64,000 nt of DNA from RPQJ01 sp046347155 (GTDB lineage Bacteria > Pseudomonadota > Gammaproteobacteria > Steroidobacterales > Steroidobacteraceae), in NCBI GenBank assembly GCA_046347155.1, contig JAXMGT010000001.1, positions 558,001 through 622,000 on the forward strand, read 5' to 3'. The notes under the pieces were generated by a model that saw only the letters and a program-made list of their open reading frames with translations, had not been told where the DNA came from and made no database searches. Numbering within the stretch: the stretch's first letter is position 1; every line of letters begins with the position of its first letter. This document shows, one piece after another, positions 32,656 through 41,663 of the stretch. Made by a program: the position numbers and the translations under genes.

Positions 32656-33210
32656 ATGTACGGCCTGGTGAACAAGGCAATCGAGCAGATGGTGTGCCGC
32701 GACCACGGCGACGGCGTCTGGCAGCTGATCAAGCAGCAGGCGGGCGTCGAGGTCGAGGCATTCGTCAGCAATGCCGCCTATCCCGACGACGTGACCTACC
32801 GGCTGGTCGGTGCGGCCTGCCGCGTGCTGGACACCACCCCCGACCGCTTCCTCAGCGGTTTCGGCGAGTACTGGGTACTGCACACCGCGCTCGAGTCGTA
32901 CGGTCCGCTGATGCGGGCGCACGGCAAGACCGCGCGGGAGTTCATCCTGAAGCTGCCGGTGTTCCACGCGCGGGTGCAGATGATCTTCCCGGAACTGCGG
33001 CCCCCGGAGTTCGAATGCACGGACGTGACCGAGGAGTCGCTGATGTTGCATTACCGCACGCCACGACCGGCCGGGCTCGAACCGTTCGTCGAGGGACTGA
33101 TCCGGGGCATCGGCGAGATGTTCGGCGACCCGCTCGATCTGCGGCGCGTGGAGGACCGCTCCACGGGCGCCGAGCACAGCGTCTTCCACGTGACATGGCG
33201 CAAGCGCTGA
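32656..33210 (+). CDS. H-NOX heme nitric oxide/oxygen sensor protein
   Basis: A 184-residue stand-alone H-NOX. The N-terminus MYGLVNKAIEQMV is diagnostic. The proximal heme ligand is His104 in LPVFHARVQ, and the heme-propionate motif is Y133-R-T135-P-R137, a Y-x-S/T-x-R variant. Stand-alone H-NOX proteins bind NO and inhibit a partner histidine kinase encoded next door. A strong site (GGAGGAAGA) precedes the ATG at 32656, and the kinase gene starts 7 bases after the stop. It is expected to be cytoplasmic. Confidence 0.93.
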   Translation: MYGLVNKAIEQMVCRDHGDGVWQLIKQQAGVEVEAFVSNAAYPDDVTYRLVGAACRVLDTTPDRFLSGFGEYWVLHTALESYGPLMRAHGKTAREFILKLPVFHARVQMIFPELRPPEFECTDVTEESLMLHYRTPRPAGLEPFVEGLIRGIGEMFGDPLDLRRVEDRSTGAEHSVFHVTWRKR

Positions 33211-33217
33211 CGCGGGC

Positions 33218-35530
33218 ATGCACACGCTGCTGAAACAGGTGCATTCGTCCGGGCTCGGCGGGATCGAACTGTCGCCGGAGGGCTTCGCGCGGCTCTTCCC
33301 GTTCCATTTCGCCACCGACGCCGGGCTGGTGCTCACGCAGACCGGTCCGTCGCTGCAACGCCTTGCGACCGACCTGTACCCCGGCGCCTCGCTGGGCGAC
33401 ATCATCGAATTCGTGCGACCTGCCGGGTCTGCCACGCCGGAGCAACTGGCGAAGGTGCAGGGCTCGCTGGTGGTGCTGCGGCATCGCTCCACGGGCGTGG
33501 TGCTGCGCGGCCAGTTCCTGGCGACGAGCGGGATGGCCGGCTGGGTGTACCTGGGCAGCCCGTGGTTCGTCAACAGCGACGCACTCGAGGCCAGCGGCCT
33601 GTCGCTCGAGGACTTCCCGCCGCACGACTCGGTGGCCGAGTTGCTGCTGTTCGGGCAGACCCAGCAGATGGCGATGGGGGACCTGCGCCTGCTGAACGAG
33701 CGTCTGGAGCGCAAGCGCCGCCAGGTCGAGGAAACCGAGGCGCTGTATCGCGCGGCCATCTCCGCCGCGAACGCGGTGCCCTACCGCGAGGACTACCTGC
33801 GCGACGTGTTCGTCTATGTCGGCGAGGGATTCCCGAAGCTGACCGGCCTGGAGGCGGGCAGCATCCGGCCGTCCGAGCTCCGGTCGCTCGACGTGGGCGC
33901 GGTCGTCGCGTCCACGGACACGACGTTGCGTGTCGCCGGCGGCGAGGTGCTGCGCCGCCGGCGCGAGTACCGGTACCTGGCGCCCGACGGGCAGGAGCGG
34001 TGGTTCAGCGACGCGTCGGTGGTGTTCATGAGTCCGGCCGGCGTGCCGACCGGCGCCATCGGCATGCTGCAGGACGTGACGCAGCGGCGGCAGGCGGAGG
34101 AGCAGGTTCGCCAGCTGGCGACGGTCGCGGCGAACACCGCCTCGGCCGTTGCGATCACGAACGAGCGGCGCGAGTTCATCTGGGTCAACGATGCGTTCGC
34201 GCGGCTGATCGGCTACGGGCTCGAGGAAATCCGGGGGCGGCTGCTGCGCGACTTTGCGCTCGGGCCGGCCACCGACATGCAGGAGATCGACCGGGCCCAG
34301 GCGGCGATGGAGGCTGGCAGGGGGTTCCGCGGCGAGTACCGCCTGCAGCGACGCGATGGTGCAGTCGTCTGGGCCGCCGTCGACATCCAGCCGGTCCGCG
34401 ATGCGCACGGCGCGATCACCGGCTTCACCGCCGTCGGTGTCGACATCTCCCCGATCAAGGACTACGAGCAGCGGCTGGAGCAGCTGAGCGAGGAACTGCA
34501 CGCGATCCTGAGCGTGATTCCGGACGGCGTCGTCGCATTCACGGCCGAAGGGCAGTTCGCCTACTGCAATTCCGCGTTCGAGGCCCTCGTCGGGTGCGCG
34601 GCCAGGGATCTCGCCCACCTCGACGCGGCCGGTGTCGATGAGCTGATCCGCATCCGCTGCGTATCGGGCGAGAGCCCGGCGGGCTTGCTGGAACTGTCCG
34701 AGGCCCGTGCCGACCTGCTCAGGTTCGCCCACCCCGCGCGAACCATTGCGCGCACGGTCCGCACGATCCGGGGCGATTCGGCGGCCGCGCAGTGGCGCGC
34801 GTTCCACCTGCGCGACGTCACGCGCGAGACGGAACTCGACCGCATGAAGAGCGACTTCCTGACGACCGCCGCACACGAGCTGCGCACGCCGATGTCGAGC
34901 GTGCACGGGTTCGCGGAACTGCTGATCTCACGCGAGTTCGACGCCGAGACCCGCCGGGCGGTGGCGCGGACGATCCACAGGCAGTCGTCCCTGCTGGTGC
35001 AGATGGTGAACGAGCTGCTGGACCTGGCGCGCATCGATGCCGGCAAGGGCCGCGATTTCGACATGAAGGCGCAGCCGCTGAAGCCGGTCGTGCTCGACAC
35101 GCTGGGCGGGATCCTGGTGCCGGGTGACTCGCGGCGGGTCGACGTCGTGGCCGCTGCCGGCGACGACGCGCGGGTCGAGGTCGACGCCTCGAAGCTGCGC
35201 CTCGCCGTCACGAACGTGGTCGCAAACGCGTACAAGTACTCGCGCGGGCAGGGTGGCATACGCGTCTGGCTGCCGACCCGCAGCAGTCGCGGCCGCGACG
35301 AGGTCGGGGTCCGCGTGCAGGACGAGGGCATCGGCATGACGCCGGACCAGCTCAGCCAGGTCTTCGATCGCTTCTACCGGGCGGACCCTTCCGGGGACGT
35401 CCCCGGCACGGGCCTCGGCATGACGCTGGTCAAGGAGATCGTCGAGGCCATGGGCGGTTCGGTCGAGATAGACAGTGAATACGGGCGCGGCACCACGGTC
35501 ACGCTGTGGCTGCCGGTGGCTGCGGCCTGA
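33218..35530 (+). CDS. H-NOX-associated (HNOBA) PAS histidine kinase
   Basis: A 770-residue soluble kinase. The N-terminal HNOBA domain (FPFHFATDAGLVLTQTGPSL) binds H-NOX proteins, then three PAS-type domains follow. The kinase core is HisKA (FLTTAAHELRTPMSSVHGFA, His553) and HATPase (NVVANAYKYSRG, DEGIGMTPDQLSQVFDRFYR, GTGLGMTLVKEIVEAMGGS). It has no transmembrane segment, receiver or Hpt. NO-bound H-NOX is expected to alter its autophosphorylation, feeding the separate Hpt and regulator proteins encoded to the left. The ATG at 33218 follows the H-NOX stop by 7 bases. Confidence 0.92.
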   Translation: MHTLLKQVHSSGLGGIELSPEGFARLFPFHFATDAGLVLTQTGPSLQRLATDLYPGASLGDIIEFVRPAGSATPEQLAKVQGSLVVLRHRSTGVVLRGQFLATSGMAGWVYLGSPWFVNSDALEASGLSLEDFPPHDSVAELLLFGQTQQMAMGDLRLLNERLERKRRQVEETEALYRAAISAANAVPYREDYLRDVFVYVGEGFPKLTGLEAGSIRPSELRSLDVGAVVASTDTTLRVAGGEVLRRRREYRYLAPDGQERWFSDASVVFMSPAGVPTGAIGMLQDVTQRRQAEEQVRQLATVAANTASAVAITNERREFIWVNDAFARLIGYGLEEIRGRLLRDFALGPATDMQEIDRAQAAMEAGRGFRGEYRLQRRDGAVVWAAVDIQPVRDAHGAITGFTAVGVDISPIKDYEQRLEQLSEELHAILSVIPDGVVAFTAEGQFAYCNSAFEALVGCAARDLAHLDAAGVDELIRIRCVSGESPAGLLELSEARADLLRFAHPARTIARTVRTIRGDSAAAQWRAFHLRDVTRETELDRMKSDFLTTAAHELRTPMSSVHGFAELLISREFDAETRRAVARTIHRQSSLLVQMVNELLDLARIDAGKGRDFDMKAQPLKPVVLDTLGGILVPGDSRRVDVVAAAGDDARVEVDASKLRLAVTNVVANAYKYSRGQGGIRVWLPTRSSRGRDEVGVRVQDEGIGMTPDQLSQVFDRFYRADPSGDVPGTGLGMTLVKEIVEAMGGSVEIDSEYGRGTTVTLWLPVAAA

Positions 35531-35677
35531 GACCGGGCCGGGCGCCGCGTCCGGTGCGGCCTGCGAACGCGGTTGATCACCCGGGACAGGACGTCGCAGC
35601 CGCTTCCCGACGCTGAGGGTGCCCGCAACTCGGCTTGGCGACCGGTGACTCGGCAGGTCCGCGCCGCCCCGAACGAA

Positions 35678-35702
35678 GAGGCCCCGGGGTTGCCGGGGCC
35701 TC
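35678..35702 (-). terminator. hairpin terminator downstream of hppA
   Basis: A perfect 10-bp stem (GAGGCCCCGG / CCGGGGCCTC) with a five-base loop. On the minus strand it is followed by TTCGTTC, a weak T-rich tail. It lies in the 227-base gap between the kinase gene and hppA and could terminate both convergent transcripts. Apart from this and the REP-like element I see nothing in the gap. Confidence 0.65.
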
Positions 35703-35722
35703 TGTGGCTCATCGGGGGGAAA

Positions 35723-35750
35723 GGGACAGTCCCCTTCGGGGACAGTCCCT
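35723..35750. repeat. REP-like palindrome (GGGACAGTCCC type)
   Basis: Two inverted copies of a GGGACAGTCCCC unit around a TTC spacer, with one central mismatch, a few bases from the hppA stop. It is related to the larger element at 51420-51496. Elements of this type are commonly associated with REP-associated tyrosine transposases; none is in the window. Confidence 0.55.
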
Positions 35751-35757
35751 GCAGTCC

Positions 35758-37794
35758 CTACAGCAGCGGCACCAGCAGCAGTGCCACGATGTTGATGATC
35801 TTGATCAGCGGGTTGATGGCCGGGCCCGCGGTGTCCTTGTACGGATCACCGACGGTGTCGCCGGTCACGGCCGCCTTGTGCGTCTCGGAGCCCTTGCCGC
35901 CGAAGTTGCCTTCCTCGACGTACTTCTTGGCGTTGTCCCAGGCACCGCCGCCGGTGCACATCGAGATCGCGACGAAGAGGCCGGTGACGATCGTGCCGAT
36001 CAGCAGGCCGCCCAGCGCACGGACGCCGGCGCCCGGGCCCATCAGGACGTTCATGCCGAACGCGACGACGACGGGCACGAGGATCGGCAGCAGCGACGGG
36101 ACGATCATTTCCTTGATCGCCGCGCGCGTCAGCATGTCGACGGCCTTCGAGTAGTCGGGCTTGCCCGTGCCCTCCATGATGCCCTTGATCTCCTTGAACT
36201 GGCGACGCACCTCGACCACCACCGAGCCCGCGGCGCGGCCCACGGCCTCCATCGCCATCGCGCCGAACAGGTAAGGCACCAGTCCGCCGATGAAGAGCCC
36301 GATGATCACGGCCGGGTCGGACAGGCTGAATGGCTGCAGCTTGCCGAGCGCATCGAGGTTGTGGGTGTAGTCGGCGAACAGCACCAGCGCGGCGAGACCG
36401 GCCGAGCCGATCGCGTAGCCCTTCGTGACCGCCTTGGTCGTGTTGCCGACCGCGTCGAGTGCGTCGGTGATCTTGCGCACGTCCTTCGGCAGGCCCGACA
36501 TCTCGGCGATGCCGCCGCCGTTGTCGGTGATCGGGCCGTAGGCGTCGAGTGCGACGATCATGCCGGCCATCGAAAGCATCGAGGTGGCGGCGATCGCGAT
36601 GCCGTAGAGGTCGCCGAGCTGGTACGAACCCCAGATCGCGGCGCAGACGGCGAGCACCGGCCACGCGGTCGAGCGCATCGACACCGCGAGGCCCGCGATC
36701 ACGTTCGTGCCGTGACCGGTCTGCGAGGCCTCGGCCACGCGGCGGACCGGGGCGAACTCGGTGGCGGTGTAGTACTCGGTGATCCAGATCAGTGCCGCCG
36801 TGAGGGCGAGGCCGATCACGGCGCAGCCGAACAGGTTCATCGCGCCACCGCCGATCACGGCCGGCGTGACGAAGTAGAACGCGACGAGCGCGAGCGCGCC
36901 GGAGACGGCGGTGCCGCGGTACAGCGCGTTCATGATCTTGCCGCCCTCACGCGCCTTCACGAAGAAGGTGCCGACGATCGAGGCGACGATCGACACCGCG
37001 CCGAGGACCAGCGGGTACAGCACGTAACGGATGTCGAGACCGCCGTCGACGCCCTTGAACATCAGGCCGCCGAGCACCATCGTCGCGACGAGCGTGACCG
37101 CGTAGGTCTCGAACAGGTCGGCCGCCATGCCGGCGCAGTCGCCGACGTTGTCGCCCACGTTGTCGGCGATGACCGCCGGGTTGCGCGGGTCGTCTTCGGG
37201 AATGTTCGCTTCGACCTTGCCGACGAGGTCGGCGCCCACGTCGGCGCCCTTCGTGAAGATGCCGCCGCCGAGACGCGCGAAGATCGAGATCAGCGAGCCG
37301 CCGAACGCCAAGCCGACGAGCGAGTGCAGCGCCTCGGTGCCGGCGCCGAGCAGCGCGAAGTAGCCCGCCACGCCGATCAGCCCGAGTCCGACCACCAGCA
37401 TGCCGGTGATGGCGCCGCCGCGGAACGCGACCTGCAGCGCCTCGTCGAGGCCGACGCTGGCGGCCTGGGCGGTGCGGACGTTGGCGCGGACCGACACGTT
37501 CATGCCGATGTAGCCGGCGAGTCCCGAGAGGACCGCGCCGACCGCGAATCCGCCGGCCGTGTGCCAGCCGAGCGCGAAGCCGAGAACGACGAACAGGACC
37601 GCGCCCACCATGCCGATGGTCGTGTACTGCCGGTTCAGGTAGGCGCTGGCGCCCTGCTGGACGGCCGAGGCGATTTCCTGCATGCGCGCATTGCCGGCCG
37701 ACTGTGCCAGGATCCAGCGCACGGAGTAGACGCCGTACAGGATCGCGGCCACGCCTGCGCCGATCGCGAGCCACAGCGCGAGAGAAGTGGTCAT
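35758..37794 (-). CDS. hppA: membrane-bound proton-translocating pyrophosphatase
   Basis: A 678-residue integral membrane pyrophosphatase with about 16 helices. The substrate-binding segment GGGIFTKGADVGADLVGKVE and the acidic motif PEDDPRNPAVIADNVGDNVG are intact. Lys454 in GNTTKAVTKGYAIGSA, with Thr457, is the signature of the K+-independent, proton-pumping class. It couples PPi hydrolysis to proton export across the cytoplasmic membrane and can run in reverse. It lies 93 bases downstream of pfp on the same strand, joining two PPi-using activities. Confidence 0.95.
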   Translation of the reverse strand: MTTSLALWLAIGAGVAAILYGVYSVRWILAQSAGNARMQEIASAVQQGASAYLNRQYTTIGMVGAVLFVVLGFALGWHTAGGFAVGAVLSGLAGYIGMNVSVRANVRTAQAASVGLDEALQVAFRGGAITGMLVVGLGLIGVAGYFALLGAGTEALHSLVGLAFGGSLISIFARLGGGIFTKGADVGADLVGKVEANIPEDDPRNPAVIADNVGDNVGDCAGMAADLFETYAVTLVATMVLGGLMFKGVDGGLDIRYVLYPLVLGAVSIVASIVGTFFVKAREGGKIMNALYRGTAVSGALALVAFYFVTPAVIGGGAMNLFGCAVIGLALTAALIWITEYYTATEFAPVRRVAEASQTGHGTNVIAGLAVSMRSTAWPVLAVCAAIWGSYQLGDLYGIAIAATSMLSMAGMIVALDAYGPITDNGGGIAEMSGLPKDVRKITDALDAVGNTTKAVTKGYAIGSAGLAALVLFADYTHNLDALGKLQPFSLSDPAVIIGLFIGGLVPYLFGAMAMEAVGRAAGSVVVEVRRQFKEIKGIMEGTGKPDYSKAVDMLTRAAIKEMIVPSLLPILVPVVVAFGMNVLMGPGAGVRALGGLLIGTIVTGLFVAISMCTGGGAWDNAKKYVEEGNFGGKGSETHKAAVTGDTVGDPYKDTAGPAINPLIKIINIVALLLVPLL

Positions 37795-37861
37795 AGACTA
37801 GCCTCCCAACGAGGGTTTCCCGATTTTCGAACCACGGCGCCGCGGGGCTCTGCCGGCCCCT

Positions 37862-37887
37862 GCCGCGCCGCAAAAAAAGGCGCGCGA
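37862..37887 (-). terminator. possible weak hairpin between pfp and hppA
   Basis: On the minus strand, just after the pfp stop, GCGCC, a run of seven T and GGCGC can form a short stem with a T-rich loop. It might attenuate read-through from pfp into hppA. The stem is short and the T run lies in the loop, so this is tentative. Confidence 0.25.
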
Positions 37888-39162
37888 CTATACCACAAAG
37901 GTGGCCTTGAGCTTCTTCCGGACCGCCTTGTTCCGGAGGACCACGTACCGCGGCAGGCCGCCCTGGTAGGGGGGGTAGTCCTCTCCCTGGATCAGCGGCG
38001 CCAGGTATCGCCGGCCCCGGGCCGTGATGTGGAAGCCGTCCGGGGTGATGTAGTCCCGGGGCAGCATCTTCTCGACGTTCGCCACCCGGTCGAGCGGGGC
38101 GATGCCGATCTTCCAGCGGTAGGGCTTCTGCGACGTGCGTACGATCGCCGGCATCACCGCGTGGTGGCCCTTGAGCGCGAACTCGACGGCTGCCTTGCCG
38201 ACCGCGTAGGCCTGCTCGACGTCCACCTTCGAGGCGATGTGCCGAGCGGCCCGCTGCAGGTAGTCGGCCACCGCCCAGTGGTACTTGTAGCCGAGCTTGT
38301 CCTTGACCAGTTGCGCCACGACCGGCCCCACGCCGCCGAGCTGGGCGTGGCCGAAGGCGTCGCGCGTGCCGGCGTCGGCGAGGAACTTGCCGTCGGCGTT
38401 CTTCACGCCCTCCGAGACGACGATCGCGCAGTAGCCGTGGCGATCGACGCACTCCTTCACGCGGGCGAGGAACTTCGCCTCGTCGAACGTGATTTCCGGG
38501 AACAGGATAATGTGCGGGGCGTCGCCGGCCTTCTCGGCCGCGAGCCCGCCGGCCGCCGCGATCCAGCCTGCATGGCGGCCCATCACCTCCATCACGAACA
38601 CCTTCGTCGAGGTGCGCGCCATCGAGGCGACGTCGAAGCCCGCCTCGCGGATCGACACGGCGACGTATTTCGCGACCGAGCCGAACCCCGGGCAGCAGTC
38701 GGTGATGGGCAGGTCGTTGTCCACGGTCTTCGGCACGTGGATCGCGGTGAGCGGGTAGCCCAGCTTCTCGGCCAGCTGCGAGACCTTGAGGCAGGTGTCG
38801 GCCGAGTCGCCGCCGCCGTTGTAGAAGAAGTAGCCGATGTCGTGGGCCTTGAAGACCTCGATCAGGCGTTCGTACTGCGCCGGGTTGTCCTCGAACTTCT
38901 TCAGCTTGTAGCGGGCGGAGCCAAAGGCGCCGGCCGGCGTGTGCCGGAGCGCGCGGATCGCGGCCGCGCTCTCGTGAGTGGTGTCGATCAGGTCCTCGGT
39001 CAGCGCGCCGAGGATGCCGTTGCGGCCGGCGTAGACCGTGCCGATGCGGTCCTTGTGCTTGCGGGCCGTCTCGATGACGCCGCAGGCCGAGGCGTTGATC
39101 ACGGCCGTGACGCCGCCCGACTGGGCGTAGAACGCGTTGCGAGGCGGGGTCTTCTTCTTCAT
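37888..39162 (-). CDS. pfp: pyrophosphate-dependent 6-phosphofructokinase
   Basis: A 424-residue phosphofructokinase. The phosphate-donor loop reads YNGGGDSADT (115-123), with Asp where ATP enzymes have Gly, and the next motif is PKTVDND (144-150), where Lys145 replaces the Gly of ATP-dependent enzymes. Both changes mark PPi-dependent enzymes. FVMEVMGRHAGWIAAAGGLA is the fructose-6-phosphate region. It interconverts fructose 6-phosphate and fructose 1,6-bisphosphate reversibly, saving ATP. It is divergent from adk across 169 bases and sits upstream of hppA. Confidence 0.92.
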   Translation of the reverse strand: MKKKTPPRNAFYAQSGGVTAVINASACGVIETARKHKDRIGTVYAGRNGILGALTEDLIDTTHESAAAIRALRHTPAGAFGSARYKLKKFEDNPAQYERLIEVFKAHDIGYFFYNGGGDSADTCLKVSQLAEKLGYPLTAIHVPKTVDNDLPITDCCPGFGSVAKYVAVSIREAGFDVASMARTSTKVFVMEVMGRHAGWIAAAGGLAAEKAGDAPHIILFPEITFDEAKFLARVKECVDRHGYCAIVVSEGVKNADGKFLADAGTRDAFGHAQLGGVGPVVAQLVKDKLGYKYHWAVADYLQRAARHIASKVDVEQAYAVGKAAVEFALKGHHAVMPAIVRTSQKPYRWKIGIAPLDRVANVEKMLPRDYITPDGFHITARGRRYLAPLIQGEDYPPYQGGLPRYVVLRNKAVRKKLKATFVV

Positions 39163-39331
39163 TCGGACTCCAAGGAATTCAATGGCTTACGAATTTCCGG
39201 GGGCGACTAGCATAGCGCAGCGCGGCGCTGTCGGGCGCCCCCGGCAACCACGGGCCCGCCCTGTGGTTTCTTTCCCCGGGCGACGCTTTTCGGTAGGGTG
39301 CGCGTCCCGCATTTCCCGCTGGACACCCTGA

Positions 39332-39985
39332 ATGAGACTCGTACTCCTCGGCGCACCCGGTTCCGGCAAGGGCACCCAGGCGCAGAAGCTGCGCGACGAG
39401 CGCGGCATCCCGCAGGTGTCCTCCGGCGACCTGCTCCGCGACGCCGTCGCCCGCGGCACGGAACTCGGCAAGCGCGCGAAGGCGGCGATGGACGCCGGTG
39501 AGCTGGTCTCCGACGAGATCGTGCTCGGCCTGATCCGCGAGCGTCTCGGCCGGCCGGACGCGGCGGCGGGCTTCATCCTCGACGGCTACCCGCGAAACGT
39601 CGCCCAGGCCGGCGCACTCGAGGCGCTGCTCGCCGAGATCGGCCAGCCGGTGGACGCCGTGGTGCTGATGGACGTCGACCAGACGGCGCTCTTCAACCGG
39701 CTGACCGGACGGCGCAGCTGCCCGAAGTGCAGCAAGGTGTTCAACGTCTACAGCTCGCCGTCGAAGCTGGGCGAGCGCTGCGACAACCACCCGGGCGAGG
39801 AGGCGCCGCTGCTCGTGCAGCGCGCCGACGACAAGGAAGACGTGATCGCAAACCGGTTGAAGGTGTACGAGGCGCAGACCCGCCCGCTCGTCGACCACTA
39901 CCGCGCGAAAGGCCTGCTCCGGGTCGTGAACGCCGACCAGCCCGTCGACGCCGTCTACGCGGACTTCCTCCGCGCCGCGGGATAG
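39332..39985 (+). CDS. adk: adenylate kinase
   Basis: A 217-residue long-form adenylate kinase: P-loop GAPGSGKGTQ (7-17), ILDGYPRN (82-89) and a LID domain with a zinc-type site Cys130-x2-Cys133-x16-Cys150-x2-His153. Many enteric enzymes lack this metal site, so the LID here is of the zinc-binding class. It interconverts ATP+AMP and 2 ADP. The ATG at 39332 follows the weak site GGACACC. Its stop is 3 bases from the convergent rnd stop. Confidence 0.95.
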   Translation: MRLVLLGAPGSGKGTQAQKLRDERGIPQVSSGDLLRDAVARGTELGKRAKAAMDAGELVSDEIVLGLIRERLGRPDAAAGFILDGYPRNVAQAGALEALLAEIGQPVDAVVLMDVDQTALFNRLTGRRSCPKCSKVFNVYSSPSKLGERCDNHPGEEAPLLVQRADDKEDVIANRLKVYEAQTRPLVDHYRAKGLLRVVNADQPVDAVYADFLRAAG

Positions 39986-39988
39986 GGG

Positions 39989-41083
39989 CTACAACGCGGC
40001 GAGCAGCCGCTCGCCGACGACCGCGCGGCGCCAGCCGTGCAGCACCCCGGATTCGCCACGGTCCGCGAACACGAGTGCCTCGATGTCTCGGCGCGTCGCG
40101 AGAATCTCGGGCGCGACGCCGAGTTCGGCGGCCGTGTCGCGCAGGACGCCCTGCAGCCGCGACACCTTCGAGTTCTCCTCGGACGTCGGCCGGCGCGGTT
40201 CGGCCACGCTCCCGACCACCGGTCCCGCGAGCGCCTCGCCGACCAGCGCGACCAGTTCCTCGCCGCGCCTGCGCAGCGTCGCGGGCGGCAACGTGCGCAC
40301 GTCGCCGAGTGCCTCCACCGTACGAGGTGCCACGACCGCGATCCCGTAGAGCGCATCGTCGGCCAGGATCCACCCGCGTGGCTTGTCCGCCTCGATCGCA
40401 CGCTCCTCGCGCCACCCGGCCAGCGCCCGCGCAACCGACTGGGCGGCCGGCGCGAGCCGGCCAAGGCCCTTCAGCCGGCGCCACGCGTCGCCGGGTTCGG
40501 TCCGGTACAGCGACGGATCCTCGAGCGCGACCGCGTCCTCCGCGAGCCAGCCGGTCCGTCCCAGCGCGGCGAGCGCCGCGGCGAGGTCCTCGTGCAGCGC
40601 GAGCAGGTGGTGCACGTCGTCGGCCGCGTAGGCGAGCTGCTCGGGCGTGAGCGGGCGACGCGACCAGTCGGTCCGTGTCTGTCCCTTGTCGATCGAGTGC
40701 CCGAGCCGTCGCGCGACCAGGTCCGCATAGCCCACCTGGGGCGGCAGGCCGACCAGGCCGGCCGCGACCTGCGTGTCGAACACCGGCGCGGGCACCGGCC
40801 GGCCACCCGACTGCAGCACCTCGAGGTCCTGGCGCGCCGCGTGCAGGATCTTGAGTTTCGTCCGGTCGCCGATCAGGGTGTACAGCGACGCGAGGTCGAG
40901 CCCGGCCAGCGGGTCCACCAGGTAGCAGTCCGTGTCCGTCGCCACCTGCAGCAGGCACAGCTGCGGGTAGTAGGTCTTCTCCCGCATGAACTCGGTGTCG
41001 ATCGCGAGCCGGGTCGCCGACTCGAGACGGAACACCGCGGACTCGAGGGCGGCGGGGGTGGTGACCAGCACGGCATCGCGCAT
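39989..41083 (-). CDS. rnd: ribonuclease D
   Basis: A 364-residue 3'-5' exoribonuclease. The DEDDy motifs are visible: LAIDTEFMREKTYYPQLCLL, LHAARQDLEVL, and YAADDVHHLLAL with the catalytic Tyr. The C-terminal portion (RGWILADDALYGIA region) has the HRDC arrangement. It trims tRNA and other RNA 3' ends. The length matches E. coli Rnd. It is convergent with adk and divergent from the small membrane protein at 41140. Confidence 0.94.
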   Translation of the reverse strand: MRDAVLVTTPAALESAVFRLESATRLAIDTEFMREKTYYPQLCLLQVATDTDCYLVDPLAGLDLASLYTLIGDRTKLKILHAARQDLEVLQSGGRPVPAPVFDTQVAAGLVGLPPQVGYADLVARRLGHSIDKGQTRTDWSRRPLTPEQLAYAADDVHHLLALHEDLAAALAALGRTGWLAEDAVALEDPSLYRTEPGDAWRRLKGLGRLAPAAQSVARALAGWREERAIEADKPRGWILADDALYGIAVVAPRTVEALGDVRTLPPATLRRRGEELVALVGEALAGPVVGSVAEPRRPTSEENSKVSRLQGVLRDTAAELGVAPEILATRRDIEALVFADRGESGVLHGWRRAVVGERLLAAL

Positions 41084-41139
41084 GAGTGGCTAGACCTGCG
41101 TGTAGAATCGCGGCTCCCCGGGCCCGCCGCGACCCCATC

Positions 41140-41661
41140 GTGCAGCAGTTCCTCAGGACCTTCCTCGACATCGTACTCTGGCGGCGCGGTCCACAGGACC
41201 TCCCGGATTCGTCGCTGCTCGTCTGGCTCGCGGCGGCGGCCTACGTCGCGACGGGCGCGCTGCAGCTCGTCATCTTCGGCGGCGACACGGCCCCGCTGTG
41301 GCTTTTCTACCTGGTCGGTGATCCGTTGCTGCTCGCCGGCTACGTCTGGCTCATGCTTGCGATCTACCGGCGACCGGAACGGTTCCGACAGGCCGCGGCC
41401 GCCGTGTTCGGCACCGGGGCACTGCTCGGCGTGCTGCTCTACATCCCGGCCCAGCTCCTGATCGTGTCGTTCGGACTCGAGGAGTCCGAGATGCTGGTCG
41501 GGATCATCGCGCTCGGGCTCGTCGTCGTGTTCGCGCTCGTGACCGGCCGGATCGTCCAGCACGCGACGGAAGCCACGATCTACACGGGCATCGCCTCGGC
41601 ACTCGTCTACTTCCTGTTCGTGAACTGGATCATCGAACGGGTGCAGGGCGGGGGCGCCTGA
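41140..41661 (+). CDS. small four-helix membrane protein, function unknown
   Basis: A hydrophobic protein of about 173 residues with four or five helices (LLVWLAAAAYVATGALQLVI, LFYLVGDPLLLAGYVWLML, VFGTGALLGVLLYIPAQLL, IIALGLVVVFALVTG). I do not recognise the family. The open frame allows a GTG at 41086, but a likely -10 element (TAGAAT, 41103-41108) lies inside that extension. I therefore prefer the GTG at 41140, without a clear ribosome binding site. It ends two bases before mpl and is probably co-transcribed with it. Confidence 0.55.
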   Translation: MQQFLRTFLDIVLWRRGPQDLPDSSLLVWLAAAAYVATGALQLVIFGGDTAPLWLFYLVGDPLLLAGYVWLMLAIYRRPERFRQAAAAVFGTGALLGVLLYIPAQLLIVSFGLEESEMLVGIIALGLVVVFALVTGRIVQHATEATIYTGIASALVYFLFVNWIIERVQGGGA

Positions 41662-41663
41662 CC

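Noticed and set aside
35635..39210. A 1191-codon plus-strand open frame across hppA and pfp.
   Set aside because: Same antisense effect: hppA and pfp on the other strand carry all family motifs, while this frame reads as Arg/Asp/His-rich filler.
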